Shown piece by piece: positions 1 through 11,078 of a DNA stretch of 64,000 nt. Origin of the DNA: Apostichopus japonicus (Eukaryota > Echinodermata > Holothuroidea > Aspidochirotida > Stichopodidae); assembly GCF_037975245.1 (NCBI RefSeq), contig NC_092575.1, positions 17,070,810 through 17,134,809 of the forward strand, given 5' to 3'. The translations under genes and the position numbers were made by a program. The notes under the pieces are model-generated. The model was not told where the DNA came from. It saw only the letters and a program-made list of their open reading frames with translations, and made no database searches. Positions within the stretch are counted from its first letter, which is position 1. Every line of letters starts with the position of its first letter.

Positions 1-1260
1 TCAGTGCTATCCGATTTGCCAATTTCTAATTTTCACTTCTACCGCCGAGATTTGCTTGGATCGCACGGATTCATGCAAGCATATTTACTCTGACTACCTG
101 TACTGAAGAACGGTGACTAGCTTGATTCCCTCACCGCAACCTTATGCCGCCCCAAACCCTCCACCCCCCCCCCCCCCACCCACCCCACCTACGCTATGCA
201 TTCTTCCTCTCCCACACCTGACCTACACCGTGTATTGTAGACTGCGAACATATTTCTTTCAGACAAGGAGTCGGCTCACACAGTTCCATCGGACCATCAC
301 AGTCACTGTGACCATAAAAAGACAACTTCTGACAAAGGCATATGGGGTTTTGGATAATTTTTATGGTTTGAAATTAGCGTCAAGACAGTACTGATTTCTG
401 GTAACCCTGGAAAGAAGAATGAAGACCACAAAGGAGAAAATTTAATACATTTTTAACAAATGTACAGTAGTTCCATTGCAAAGTGTTATAAAAGTGTTTC
501 CGAAATGCTGTAAGTATTTGTTGGATTTTTAACCTCACTCATTCTCTGGAAAGAATGAACAAACTTCCTGGGCCAAACCGAACTTACAATTTGGAAAATG
601 TGGGGGAAAGAAATAAATCGTGCAATAGGTATAAGTGTTGTAGATGCGACTATAGTCGTGTACCCGGCCTTTAGACGATCACAACATGAAATTATGTAAT
701 TTTGCTAAGTTTTATCCTATGGATCGGTGAGGATCGTTGAAGATAAATCCGTACCCGGGTACAGCTAACATAAGATCTATCCTAGGCATACAGCGTAAGT
801 TAGGCTAGGGATACGTAGGCTACGCAATCCACTATTTTATACAACCATTCCCATATGCATGAAATGCATTAGACCTTCTCTACAGCAGGCTATTTACAAC
901 AGACAATGTGATACATAAATCCCCATTTCTAAATGTGATTAACCTCAAATTTAATTCTGTCTGCCTTGGTCAAGGCATTGAGTGGATTGATATGAGCTAT
1001 GTAAGAGAGAGTTGCATCTGAAATGGAAGTTTAGGAGGGAACAGGTTAAGGGGACATTTAGCTTTTTAGACATTTCAGCACTTTCCGCAATCCTTTGTGA
1101 ATATCTATACAATTTACATAATTTATAATAAGGAATGTTTTCCCTTTGTACAAATATTAGAAAGCAGTAGCACAGATATAAATAGGAAAAGAAATACTGG
1201 CAATTTCCAGAAAATATTTCAGAACATTGGCACAGAATCTAAATGACCAAGTAATACTAC
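1..1260. other. Intergenic sequence, no gene seen
   Basis: This stretch has no convincing coding exon. It contains a run of C near 166-178 and otherwise AT-rich sequence. Short open frames here, including one through the C run, are proline-rich low complexity with no family resemblance. A noncoding upstream exon of the next gene could lie towards its right end, but nothing fixes its position. Confidence 0.5.
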
Positions 1261-1278
1261 TGAACAGGTTGTTTTTGT

Positions 1279-1320
1279 CCAATATCATTGCGCAAGCGCA
1301 ATAGCATCACGTCGTCCAAT
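1279..1320 (+). promoter_or_regulatory. Candidate PAGR1 promoter: NRF1-like site between two CCAAT boxes
   Basis: TGCGCAAGCGCA at 1289-1300 matches the NRF1 palindrome apart from the central base. It sits between two CCAAT boxes at 1279-1283 and 1316-1320. This is a common TATA-less promoter arrangement for housekeeping genes. It lies about 400 bp upstream of the likely start codon. A TTTTACAG acceptor-like sequence just before 1592 suggests a noncoding first exon joined to the coding exon. The motif match is seen directly; promoter activity is inferred. Confidence 0.45.
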
Positions 1321-1701
1321 TCAACGTTAGGAAAAAGTTGGCGATTTTTACGAAAAAAACATTTTTTCCCGTGAAAAATATGTATGCACGCTGGTTCCAG
1401 TCAGTTTTAAACGTGTTTCCAGATATACTCTGATAACATCAATTGTTTTTGATGGTATTTTAAACTTGTTGTCTTGAGTTGTCTTGAGTTGTCGTGAAAT
1501 CGGCCTGTTGACGCTAATTAGTGTGACCCGTTTTTATGATATTTTTGAAAGACAAATTACGATAAATAACAGCAGTTTATATTATTTTACAGGATTTCCA
1601 TCATGTCTGTAATGTGAGTTGCTTCAGATCTAAGAAATTTTGACAGCACAAAAGTTCTTCAATTGCCAAGACTTTTGAGTTATTCAAAAGAGAGCACAGA
1701 A

Positions 1702-4700
1702 ATGGATGAAACTACCACACCAGGAAGTCCCAACAAGGTCAGTCCTATGGAAACCAATCATGAGAATGTTAAAATTGTAAAGAATGAAGTTGTAACAAAG
1801 TTAACTGATGAGACGAGTAATTCAAAACAGTCCCTAACTGATCAAACAGTTGATCAAAGTCCAGATACAAAAACAGAGTTAACTCATAATGTGCAGCCGC
1901 AGAACGAAATAAGACCCAATTTAAGCGATGGCACAGAGCTAAGAGCAAACGCTGCGAGCCAACAAATTATCCATCCAGTTACAAACACTACAGAGAGTAT
2001 TAAAGATGTTACTGCTACAAATCTGGAGGGAGAAAGTGATATGCGTGACACACACGTTGAGAAATCAACGGACAAAACAATTGAGGAAGGAGTTAGTAAA
2101 GCTGTTACAGAGTTAAAGCTAGACGAGCACAAAGAACAAACCCAAAATGTGGAGAGGTTACAGTCTGAAAATGAGTCAAAGGAAGAACCCGTTCCTCCGA
2201 GAACAGAGGAAGAGAAGCATGATCCAGAAATAGCGGATCCAGTCATCAAAAGTGAGGATCAAATGGATGTCGATCTGCCTCTTAAAACAGATGTCATTCC
2301 CTCCGGTGTAGATTGCAAAGAGGAGAATGAGGTTGTGGATAACAAAGATGAAATTCCAGAAAGCAAAGAGGAGGATGCAATCGATGAAGCTTGGAAGTCG
2401 GATGATTTTGACTTACCTCCATCCGATGACGAAGAAAACTACTTCTCGGAACCCCCTCCTCACGTAATCATAGAACTTTATCAGAAGCTAGACGAGAGTA
2501 ACATCTTGGACTTGGAGTGGACGTGTTTGGGAAGGAGGACTCCGGATGAAGATGGAGAGAAGATGGATGTAGAGGAAGTTGTTCCAAATGATCAAGAGGA
2601 GAAAGTTGATCAACCAGTGTAAGTATTCAAATTATGTATTTACAGTAATGTCTTTCATCATATAATGAAACAGACAACCAAGAAGAAAACTCTGCATCTC
2701 TTAATCGGGTGGTAATATTGTTTTCTCTGACCTAATCATGTTATGTTCACACACGATTGGATAACACTTTGTCTAAGAGATGTACGTGGTTCAGACTGGT
2801 TCCAATCATTTTTAGTTTCTCCTTAGCAGGAAGTAATATAAAAAGAGGAAATAAACCAAGCCATCATCTTCAGTTTCCTTGGCAGAGATCTTTGTGAAAG
2901 AAGAATAACTCCTGCAAAACTGCTAAAGAAAAGTCTTGCTTTATTTGGGAGATATCTGTATCAGTCAATCTTTGTAACATTCCTGGTGTGAATTTTGGTT
3001 GAAAAAATTTACAGATAATGATTTTCAAGCCTGTGTGTTTGCCTTTAACAGTTGAATTACTACAAGAGAGTAGCAAATTCAACTTAGTTGTAAATCAGAA
3101 TACAAAATATTCTCTTACCCTTTGCTTTTGTGTAACATTTTTCATGAGGAATGGATGATAGCGGTAAAAGATTCTTCATTTTAATATCATTTTCAAGGCT
3201 ATTTTGTTGCTTATATATATTTTTTTCCTTTTTAGTGAGGAGGATCCTACCTTTGATTTTGACATGGATGCAGTGATTGAGAATAAAGTAACTCCAAGAC
3301 GAATACCAGGTAAGAATACGTTTGGGGGGAGGGGGGTTGGGGAGGGGGGGAAAAGAGTTTCATTTTCATGAAGTTGTCTTACTCGGTGCTTCCATTAGTT
3401 AAATCTACTGGTACTGCTTGGTACATGAAGGTATTGTTGCCTACACATTTTTAAATTTGTGTCAAAAACAGTTGCTGAACAGATGATTTGCAATATATAG
3501 CTGTACCATCAGTTTACGAAACTGTCAGAATATCTGTAAAGGGTGAATTAGGCAGAACATTAAGTTTGATATGTTGTTACACAGCACCACATATTATTAG
3601 TGGTTTCAAATACCACTATTAATTGTGGCGAAAATGAGTCTTTCAATATTTGAGTCTCACCAATTATAGAAGTGGCTGGATGACTTAGTCTAACATACAA
3701 AGGTTCACCAATTATAGAAGTGGCTGGATGTCTTAGGCTTACATACAGAGCCACTAGATAAGTTTCTCAGATGTAACACAAAAACACTGTTGGAAAACAT
3801 TAAGTCTTTTATGGCTTTGGATAACTTGTTAACAATGCATTACAATTGGTGCATAGTGAAATGGTGTTGAATGTCATTCAAGGGTGCTCTATTGTTCAGA
3901 ATGTATGTTATAGTTTAGTTATCAGAACTGATATAGCCATTGGATAAAGATTTTCATTTGGACCTGCACTGAGGAGAAAAGTGTCAAGTTTATTAAAAAT
4001 CCAGTATAAATACAGGAAAGTACATATTTATAAATAGGATGAAAAACAGTTAAGAGTCCACATTACTAGCACAAAATTTTTTGTTATTTCATTATTATTT
4101 TTTACTATAACTAATATCAAGACAAAACATTTTGCCTTAAAACGCCCTTTTGAAGAGCTGTAAAGCTCAGTTTGTACATGCAACTCAAATTCAAATGTGC
4201 TCTCAAGAAGTTATTAGCACAATCACACATTGATTGCAACTTAGTATAATAACATAGTATTGATATGAAAGAACACACAAATTCAGGGAGTATTTTTTTC
4301 GGAAAAGTTGCAATGTTGTGCACAGTAGTATCCATATAAGTATGAAATGCAGTCAGCTGATTTATCACAAATTTTGTGAGAAATTTTTTTTAAAATAAAA
4401 ATGTAGTTGGATCACACTGATTACGTTCAAATTCACTGGTCAGCCAGTCTTTACAAGATGTGTAGCATACAGCAAGCTAAATGATGTCAAATAATGTTTA
4501 ACGTTTCTGGCAAGAATGGAGCAAAACACCTGATGTTTTCTGCGTTCAAACATGTCTCTTTGAGGTAACCATAACAATGTATCTATTATAAATACATTCT
4601 GTGAAACTAAACTACTTTTAGACATTTTAAGAACATCTTTCTGTCTTGATTATGCCTCTGCAGTGTAAATTAATGTCTTTATTAAAATTGTCTTTAATTG

Positions 4701-4958
4701 TTTCTCATTTTTTTTTGCGTTTTGTTTTTCCTTTTTTTTTTCCAACATGAAGGATTTGAACCAAAAGGGAGTGGCAGTGCCAAGAAGAGAGTGGCTAAGA
4801 TGGACAAAGTACTCAATGACATCAGGAGATTTAGCAAGATCAACGAAGAGATGGAAAAGACTGGCGACGACGCCCTGCCACCTCTCCAGTCTGACCTGGA
4901 GGTGACCCCTCAACGACCCCTCGGCAAATTTTACATACGGAGGGACTTGCATCAGTGA
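1702..4958 (+). CDS. PAGR1: PAXIP1-associated glutamate-rich protein 1 (PA1) homologue, 3 coding exons
   Basis: Coding exons are 1702-2618, 3236-3309 and 4753-4958. They join in frame across GT-AG introns (phases 2 and 1) to 398 residues. Residues 1 to about 230 are a low-complexity Glu/Lys/Thr-rich tail. An acidic conserved block follows at about 234-280 (DDFDLPPSDDEE, then PPPHVIIELYQKL). The C-terminal part contains PTFDFD, TPRRIPG and KRVAKMDKVLNDIRR, which match the conserved C-terminal half of vertebrate PA1. PA1 partners PTIP in the nuclear KMT2C/KMT2D H3K4 methyltransferase complexes. Human PA1 is about 254 residues, so the extra length here is in the disordered N terminus. The first in-frame ATG with a good context (acagaaATGG) is at 1702. 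An upstream ATG in the same presumed exon (1602) stops after four codons. Identification rests on remembered family sequence and is strong for the C-terminal half. Confidence 0.85.
3657..3752. repeat. Two-copy 48-bp tandem repeat in PAGR1 intron 2
   Basis: Two adjacent 48-bp units start with TCACCAATTATAGAAGTGGC at 3657 and 3705. They differ at only a few positions. The repeat lies in the intron and affects no exon. Confidence 0.85.
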
Positions 4959-6150
4959 AATTAACGACAGACTCTTTTGACAGGACGTCTGCCATACTAC
5001 AAGGGATTTAGACCACTTTTAAATACGTTGATACATGTGGATTTCCTGACAGGTGCAACAGACCATTTAGTCATGATGGATTTTTGACATTGGCGTCAAG
5101 AACCATATTTCTCTGACCGGGTCCTGTGGTCCCATAGCCGGTCCATGAATGTTTTTTTGATATTTTTTTATGTGAGGGGCAAGGGTGATCACCAAAGAAT
5201 TGGGGTCAACCATAGTGTGGCTAAGGGTTTAGAAATATTCACTTTGCTTTTTGGGGGTCATATGAACATTTCAGTTTCTGTATCAGTCAGTGAATAGAGA
5301 AAGGTTGAAATTGAGAATCTATAGTCTAGAAGCACAGGAGCTACGGATTAGTAGAGGTCGCATGGTTCTGTAAAAATCCAGTGCAATGTCAGTGGGGAGG
5401 TTCGGATTAGTGAGGGCTGTTAGTTATCAGTAAAAGTGATGTAATATCTCGGGTCTTTTCTTGGATTTTCAAGTAGTGGAACTACAGTTGAGAACGGTTC
5501 TCATTAGTCAAGAGCTTTCATTTACTGAAAACACATCATCGTGTGCTACTGAGAAACTTTTCATGGAGCAAAAACATAAAATGTAAACAGCAGGTAAACT
5601 GAAGTTAGCTAAGTCTTGATGGCATGATTGTGATCTACTTTAACCCGAAAATATTGAGTAAAACACTTGCTGTTTAAGAGGGCAGGTCTGTGGCAGTACA
5701 TGAAATACCATCCTATCCAGAACTAATATTAACCAGCTTAGTTTTATTCATTGCCAACACATCAATATTATCAAACTTTTTGAAAGAATGGTATGGCATC
5801 GCACAATAGTATGTTAAACACCCAAGCCAGGAGACAGGGTGAAGAGGAGTGGTTCAGGGGATTATTGCTCTGGGACCAGGGGTCAGCTGGGGGTCCTGGG
5901 GAAATATGCGAAGCAAGAGTAATTCATTCTAATTTCAAATTATGCTTAACTTGAAATGAGGGGGGTGTGACGTGATTTTTTATCCCACTGTAAATGCCAG
6001 GATGGCATGTGTTGTCAAATTAACATTTTCTGCTCATAGCTCAGTTGAACTTTGCTACTCAAGTGTCATTGTATACTGTGAAATATATGTAAAATTGTAA
6101 ATACCTCAGTGAAAATATGATCAATAAAATAGAGAGAAATTGTACCGAAC
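4959..6150 (+). other. PAGR1 3' untranslated region with AATAAA signal
   Basis: After the stop codon there is no competing gene until an AATAAA at 6123-6128, the first canonical poly(A) signal well placed to end the transcript. The implied 3'UTR is about 1.2 kb. The cleavage site is not visible from sequence alone. Confidence 0.6.
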
Positions 6151-7041
6151 ATGTTGTATCTTAATTTGTAGTTAAAAAAAAAATATATATGAAATCTTAC
6201 CAGATTACTTTAGGCAAATATCATATCGATATGTGCAGATCAAGAAAGAAAATGTTAGATGCAGGTGATGTTTGTATATATGTATCAAAGCCTATGTACA
6301 TATGAATGCGCCGTGCATTCTCTCAATATAAATATATCGAAATGCCGCCATCTATTCCTCAAGAGCCTCCCCCACGTAATAATTGTAAATAACGAACACT
6401 GAGTGTCCCGACGAAAGGGGAGATGACGTGTACCAGCAATGAAAGCGATTCTAACACCAAAATATGCAAAGAAAATGTTCACAAAACAGTAAATAAATAA
6501 ACCAAAGTTGTTAAATAACTTAAACTACTGAAACGGAAAGCCAAACTGAGATAATTATGCCAACCAGTAATGAAAATGATGATTCCGAATGGTTTGTGTT
6601 GCGCGGTGAAATTTCATTTCATTTATTTGTTTTTTACAACATGCATTTAAACGTTTACAAATAACAAATAACATGAAGTAGTAGTGGATAATACATGGAG
6701 TGAAGGAAGCGGAAATGTAAAGTCAAACATCTCTCGACAGATATAGATAAAATGTGTATCATGTGAACTATGGACACTGGCGATTACTGGGTTTTGCTAT
6801 TGAGTTCGTTTGTGATGTGTGTGTATGTGTGTGTGTGTGTGTGCAGAACTATCGATATGGATTCACGTAAAAGATCATTCATTCATTCATTTAGTTAGTT
6901 ATTCATTTTTTCGTATATTTGCTTACACATTTTGCATATGATTACATTTACAAATACATGTATGCATATAATTACATTTACAAACACATATTACGTACGT
7001 ACATATATTCAAGACACTAGAAAAGATAACGTTAATCGAGG
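6151..7041. other. Intergenic, AT-rich, with a TG microsatellite
   Basis: No gene is seen here. A (TG)n run lies at about 6815-6843, and CATTCATTCATT-type short repeats at about 6878-6905. The sequence immediately right of this stretch begins the tandem duplication. Confidence 0.6.
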
Positions 7042-7333
7042 CTAGCGACCTATAAAAGGAAAGAAAATTGAAGTAAAGTAACTTGCTGGTATGGAAAACA
7101 AAATGCACGAAAGGCGGATAAAAGGACTTGTAACTGACTGCATGTATTTAGCAATACGACATGCCTTTTATTTTATTAAAGGTGAAAGTTTGACGAAATA
7201 GTACTGTGGAACGCCGTTTACACAATATATAGCAGTGTTTTATAGTTAAGATAACAGGACAACGATGTATAGCATGTGCACTCATCGTTAATGTACATTC
7301 CCTACCCGGTCTGTAAAATAATCAGGACATTAT

Positions 7334-7924
7334 GGGGGTGTTACTAAAGCGAATGACAATTGCGTTACACATAACGAATGACAATATGTTGTACACACTA
7401 AAAAATTGCGTTGACTAAAACGAATGACAGTAATGACAGCACAGACATTTGCTTCAACCGGATATCACAGTTCAGACTTCGTGGGTATCTAGATCTAGTA
7501 AAGTACGGACAAGATAAAAACGCACCGTATAGTAAGCGAAATTGTAAGTTTGATTTTAAAAAGTAAATTTAACGTCATTTTTCCGATATTAATTGTTAGA
7601 AACTAACAATACTATAATCTTGAAACGGCTTCAGTTATCTTTCTATATAAATCTACAGAGGTAAAAAGCACAGCACTCAAGCGCATTCTCACACAAAAAC
7701 TTTCCCTGTGGTTTCTATCCGTAAATTACACCAAAACCCTGCAACCACGTAATCATATTTGCGCAGAAAACCAATAACCACATTTACTCCACTCCGTTAA
7801 TAATTTTATCTCCACTCAACACTGTCCTTCGTTGTCATTCGCTGTCATTCGCAAATGATAATTAACCCTGTACAAAGTCAATTGTCATTCTGTCATTCGC
7901 TGTCATTCGTGTTAGTTTGTCCCC
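7334..7924. mobile_element. Nonautonomous DNA transposon (591 bp), subterminal GAATGACA repeats
   Basis: The left end, GGGGGTGTTACTAAAGC, and the right end, which reads GGGGACAAACTAACACG on the other strand, form imperfect terminal inverted repeats. Multiple GAATGACA and TGTCATTC motifs cluster near both ends, as expected for transposase-binding repeats. ATTAT at 7329-7333 is repeated at 7925-7929. The matching place in unit 2 (near 19170) has a single ATTAT and no insert, so the boundaries are supported by an empty site. There is no coding capacity. The superfamily is uncertain. Confidence 0.75.
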
Positions 7925-7929
7925 ATTAT

Positions 7930-9884
7930 CAGGGGCGTATCCAGGATTTTCTAACCCGGGGGGCGCGAATTACTATCTAAGCGGAGCGCCACCATCAGTT
8001 GGCGCGGAGCGTACAAGAAAATTTCTGGTTTTGATACCCCCCAGATCACCGGAAATGGCACTTCTCGGGCTTGAAAATGAGCAACCAGATGTACACTTTT
8101 GCCTGAGAACCAAGTATTTCCCAATAGTTTTTGTTTGCATCCAAAACCTTTTTGAAGATTGTCACCAGTCACACATCATGTTCAACCTCATTGTATGTCC
8201 TGTGGATCATTCATTGCTTTTGTAAGTGATTCTACGTCACGGCCCACAATATCCGAAAACCCCACTTTTCAAGGTTATAAGCCCATTATTTGTTGAGAAT
8301 TTGAAAATTCACATTTCTCGTGAATAAAATCACTTCAAAACAGTTCATAATGTTGCAAAAAATTCATCTATGGAAAACCAATATAGAAAAACCTCCTTCA
8401 ACCCCTAACAGACAGGTCAAAATTGCACTAGTAGAGGGAAGTATGATGAAGAATGTTGGTCATGAAATTTTCAGTTAATTTATTGGTGTACAAATATTAA
8501 AACCTCTTATAACGGCTTTTATAAAACTTCGTTGAAGGAAATGAAAAATAGCAGATATTTCCGATATCAGATATTTCGAAACCGAACACTACACACATAG
8601 GCGTAGGAGGCGGGGGCTGCAGCCCCCCCCCCCCCAACCAATATTCCCCCCCTGAAAATTCGGGCAATATGCTGGGAATTTTTCGGGCACCTACTGAAAA
8701 ATAAAAATAAATAGCAATGATGTAGCTTAAGGAAATGAATAGTTTAAAAATGATCTCCTTGGTAGTTCTACACTTGGCCGACGAATTCGCCATTACTAAT
8801 GTAAAAGAGAGTTTTGACATAATTGGACCTCCATGCTTTTTTTTTTCGTTGTTTACATTAGCATCCGGCGGTATACTGCGCAACTTTCACGGACCGTACG
8901 GCACACGATGCCATGCGATGTAATGACCGATGCTTGCTTATATGATATTGACATTAACATGTTGAACGCGCGCGAAGCGCGCGAAAAATTGTGGTTATAT
9001 TTTTCGGGCAAGTCGTTACAGCCCCCAAATCCAATTGGGCTCCTACGCCTTTGACTACACACATAGACAGTTTTGAGGCTGTTCATCCTGGAACATGCAT
9101 TTTCATGCTCACTGATATGATGTGATATCTGCTCTTTGCCTTACAAATTCGAACAGGCGTGTAGCGAGTAATTTGCCAAGGGAGGGCGAAGCCTGTAGGC
9201 AAACTATCTAAGCGTAGCGCCACCATGAGTTGGCGTGAAGCGTACAAGAAATTTTGGCCGAAAATGCCTTCCAGATCGCTGGAAATGAAACTTCCCAGGA
9301 TTTGTAAGTTGCATCTTATCATTGTCTATTTTGAAATTACTAGCGATATCATAAAGTAAATTTGCTTGGGGGGGGGGGCGGTCGCCCCCTTCCCGAAATG
9401 CGTCATGTTCCCCGACGACTCGGTCGAGTTCAAGACCAGCCACAGTTGGTTCCATAGCACAATTGTACAATTGTTTAAGGCGTCCATACACACACACACG
9501 TTATGGTAGACCATATATAGTATATATATAGATACATTAGTGAGAGAGAAAATGGAACGTCAAAAATGGAGTTGTCGGTGTAAGGGGCAGGGTGAGGCGC
9601 ACGTCCCCTCCGTAATCCTCGATCTGTCACTGGCTACCCTGTGTATATAATAGGGATCAGCGCTGTAATTATGACTGTTCCTCTTTCTCTTCCCGAGGTC
9701 TTGGCGTTTATCTTCTACTCCCTCTTTTTCTCCTTTTTCTCTCTTTCTTCTTTTTCTTTTCCCTTCCTTCCTCTCCTCCTTTTCTTTTTTCCCCCTCTTT
9801 CCCCTTTTTTCTTCTCTTTTTTTCTATCCTCTTTTCCTTACCCGGGGGGCGCGCGCCCCCAACGCCCCCCTGGATACGCGCCTG
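7930..9884. mobile_element. Nonautonomous DNA transposon (1955 bp) with a nested hAT element
   Basis: The ends CAGGGGCGTATCCAGG (7930) and CCTGGATACGCGCCTG (to 9884) are near-perfect inverted repeats. ATTAT at 7925-7929 and 9885-9889 flanks it, and unit 2 lacks the insert. Inside it are two copies of a palindromic ~50-bp module (about 7972-8027 and 9203-9255), a nested hAT-type element (8596-9053), and a long pyrimidine tract at about 9678-9840. No transposase is encoded. It abuts the preceding transposon with one shared ATTAT. Confidence 0.75.
8596..9053. mobile_element. hAT-type MITE, family with CATAGGCGTAGGAG ends (copy A)
   Basis: The left end CATAGGCGTAGGAG and right end CTCCTACGCCTTTG are inverted repeats. 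They are flanked by an exact 8-bp duplication, ACTACACA (8588-8595 and 9054-9061). 8-bp duplications are typical of hAT transposons. A second member with the same ends lies at 59851-60902. The body carries a segment with the phrase GGGCAATATGCTG and a GC-rich GCGCGCGAAGCGCGC hairpin near 8968-8982. It is noncoding. Confidence 0.85.
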
Positions 9885-11078
9885 ATTATGGACGTAAAAA
9901 TACCATTATACAGTCAATTAACATTCACCATTTGGTGTAGAAAAAACAGTTAAATGCACTTTTAATTACAATTACTTAATTAAGAATAAACTGTCTTCAA
10001 CGGTCACGTGAGTATTATGATAAACACCATTGATCTGTACACTAACAGATCAGTGTTAAACACCCATTAAATATTCCTGTTGAACGTTTATAAGTACACA
10101 GCCGGGTTAAAAAAAAAGAAGAAAGATGACGACATAATACTACTATGGCACGCCGTTGAGGTTGAATTTTTTTAATTTTGTTTGACACTGACACTGAAAT
10201 AATGTGTAACGAGAACGAACTGAATAAGAATATATGTGCTGTAATTTGCAATAGGAAAAATAAAGGACAAAAAGCTTACCTGAAACGACACACAGGTATG
10301 TCAGCACTTGAAGCCGAAAAATGCTTTCCATGGTTCATGCCACATTTAATTTAATTTTCTGTCTCTGATTAGCTGGTTGAGAGTAAAATAAGGCAATTAC
10401 GGATTACACTAACCCGGGACCCGATTGATTTCACTTACGGTGTAGAAATGACAAAGCTATACCTCCTACGTCCGTTCGGCAGAATTAAGAACGTTACCTT
10501 TCACGAGAGTGTAATTTCTGCTAACGTCAAAAGTTAATGATCGACTGACGATTCCTTTCCTGATTCGATTGAACGATTGTCGTTTTCAGAAAAATGTCCA
10601 TAGCTATAAGCCTTACAGTAAGTTACACGAAGACATTTTCAAAGCAAAAGAAGACTAACTTTTTTCTTTCTCTGTCGACTGATTATATTAGGTTGCTTGA
10701 ATGATAGAGGGATTTATGTGATGAACAACACCTAAAATAAATATGTGTTCCAAATAGAAGACACTTATATGTCTGTGGGACGTCATTTTGTAAGTCTGTG
10801 ACGTCATTGTGCCACTAGGATTGGAAACTTTTCTTTCTTTTGGTTTTTATTTCCATATTTTTTAGCGACATTTTTTAATTTACAAAAAAAAGGTCTATGG
10901 GGATATAGTCCATTTAAAGCATTTCGATGTTAAAACAAGCCTAAAGATAGAGAGGACTAAGGAGCAATTGAGGGACCAAGTGTAATATGGAGAGGGAGAG
11001 TAAAGGAACATATTGAGGAGTCCAGAGAAATATGGGATAAACAACACTGTTCTTATTTTCCACTACTTAAGATAATAA

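Noticed and set aside
113-394. Small proline-rich protein
   Set aside because: The frame is driven by a C homopolymer and a CA/C-rich stretch, with no start context or homology.
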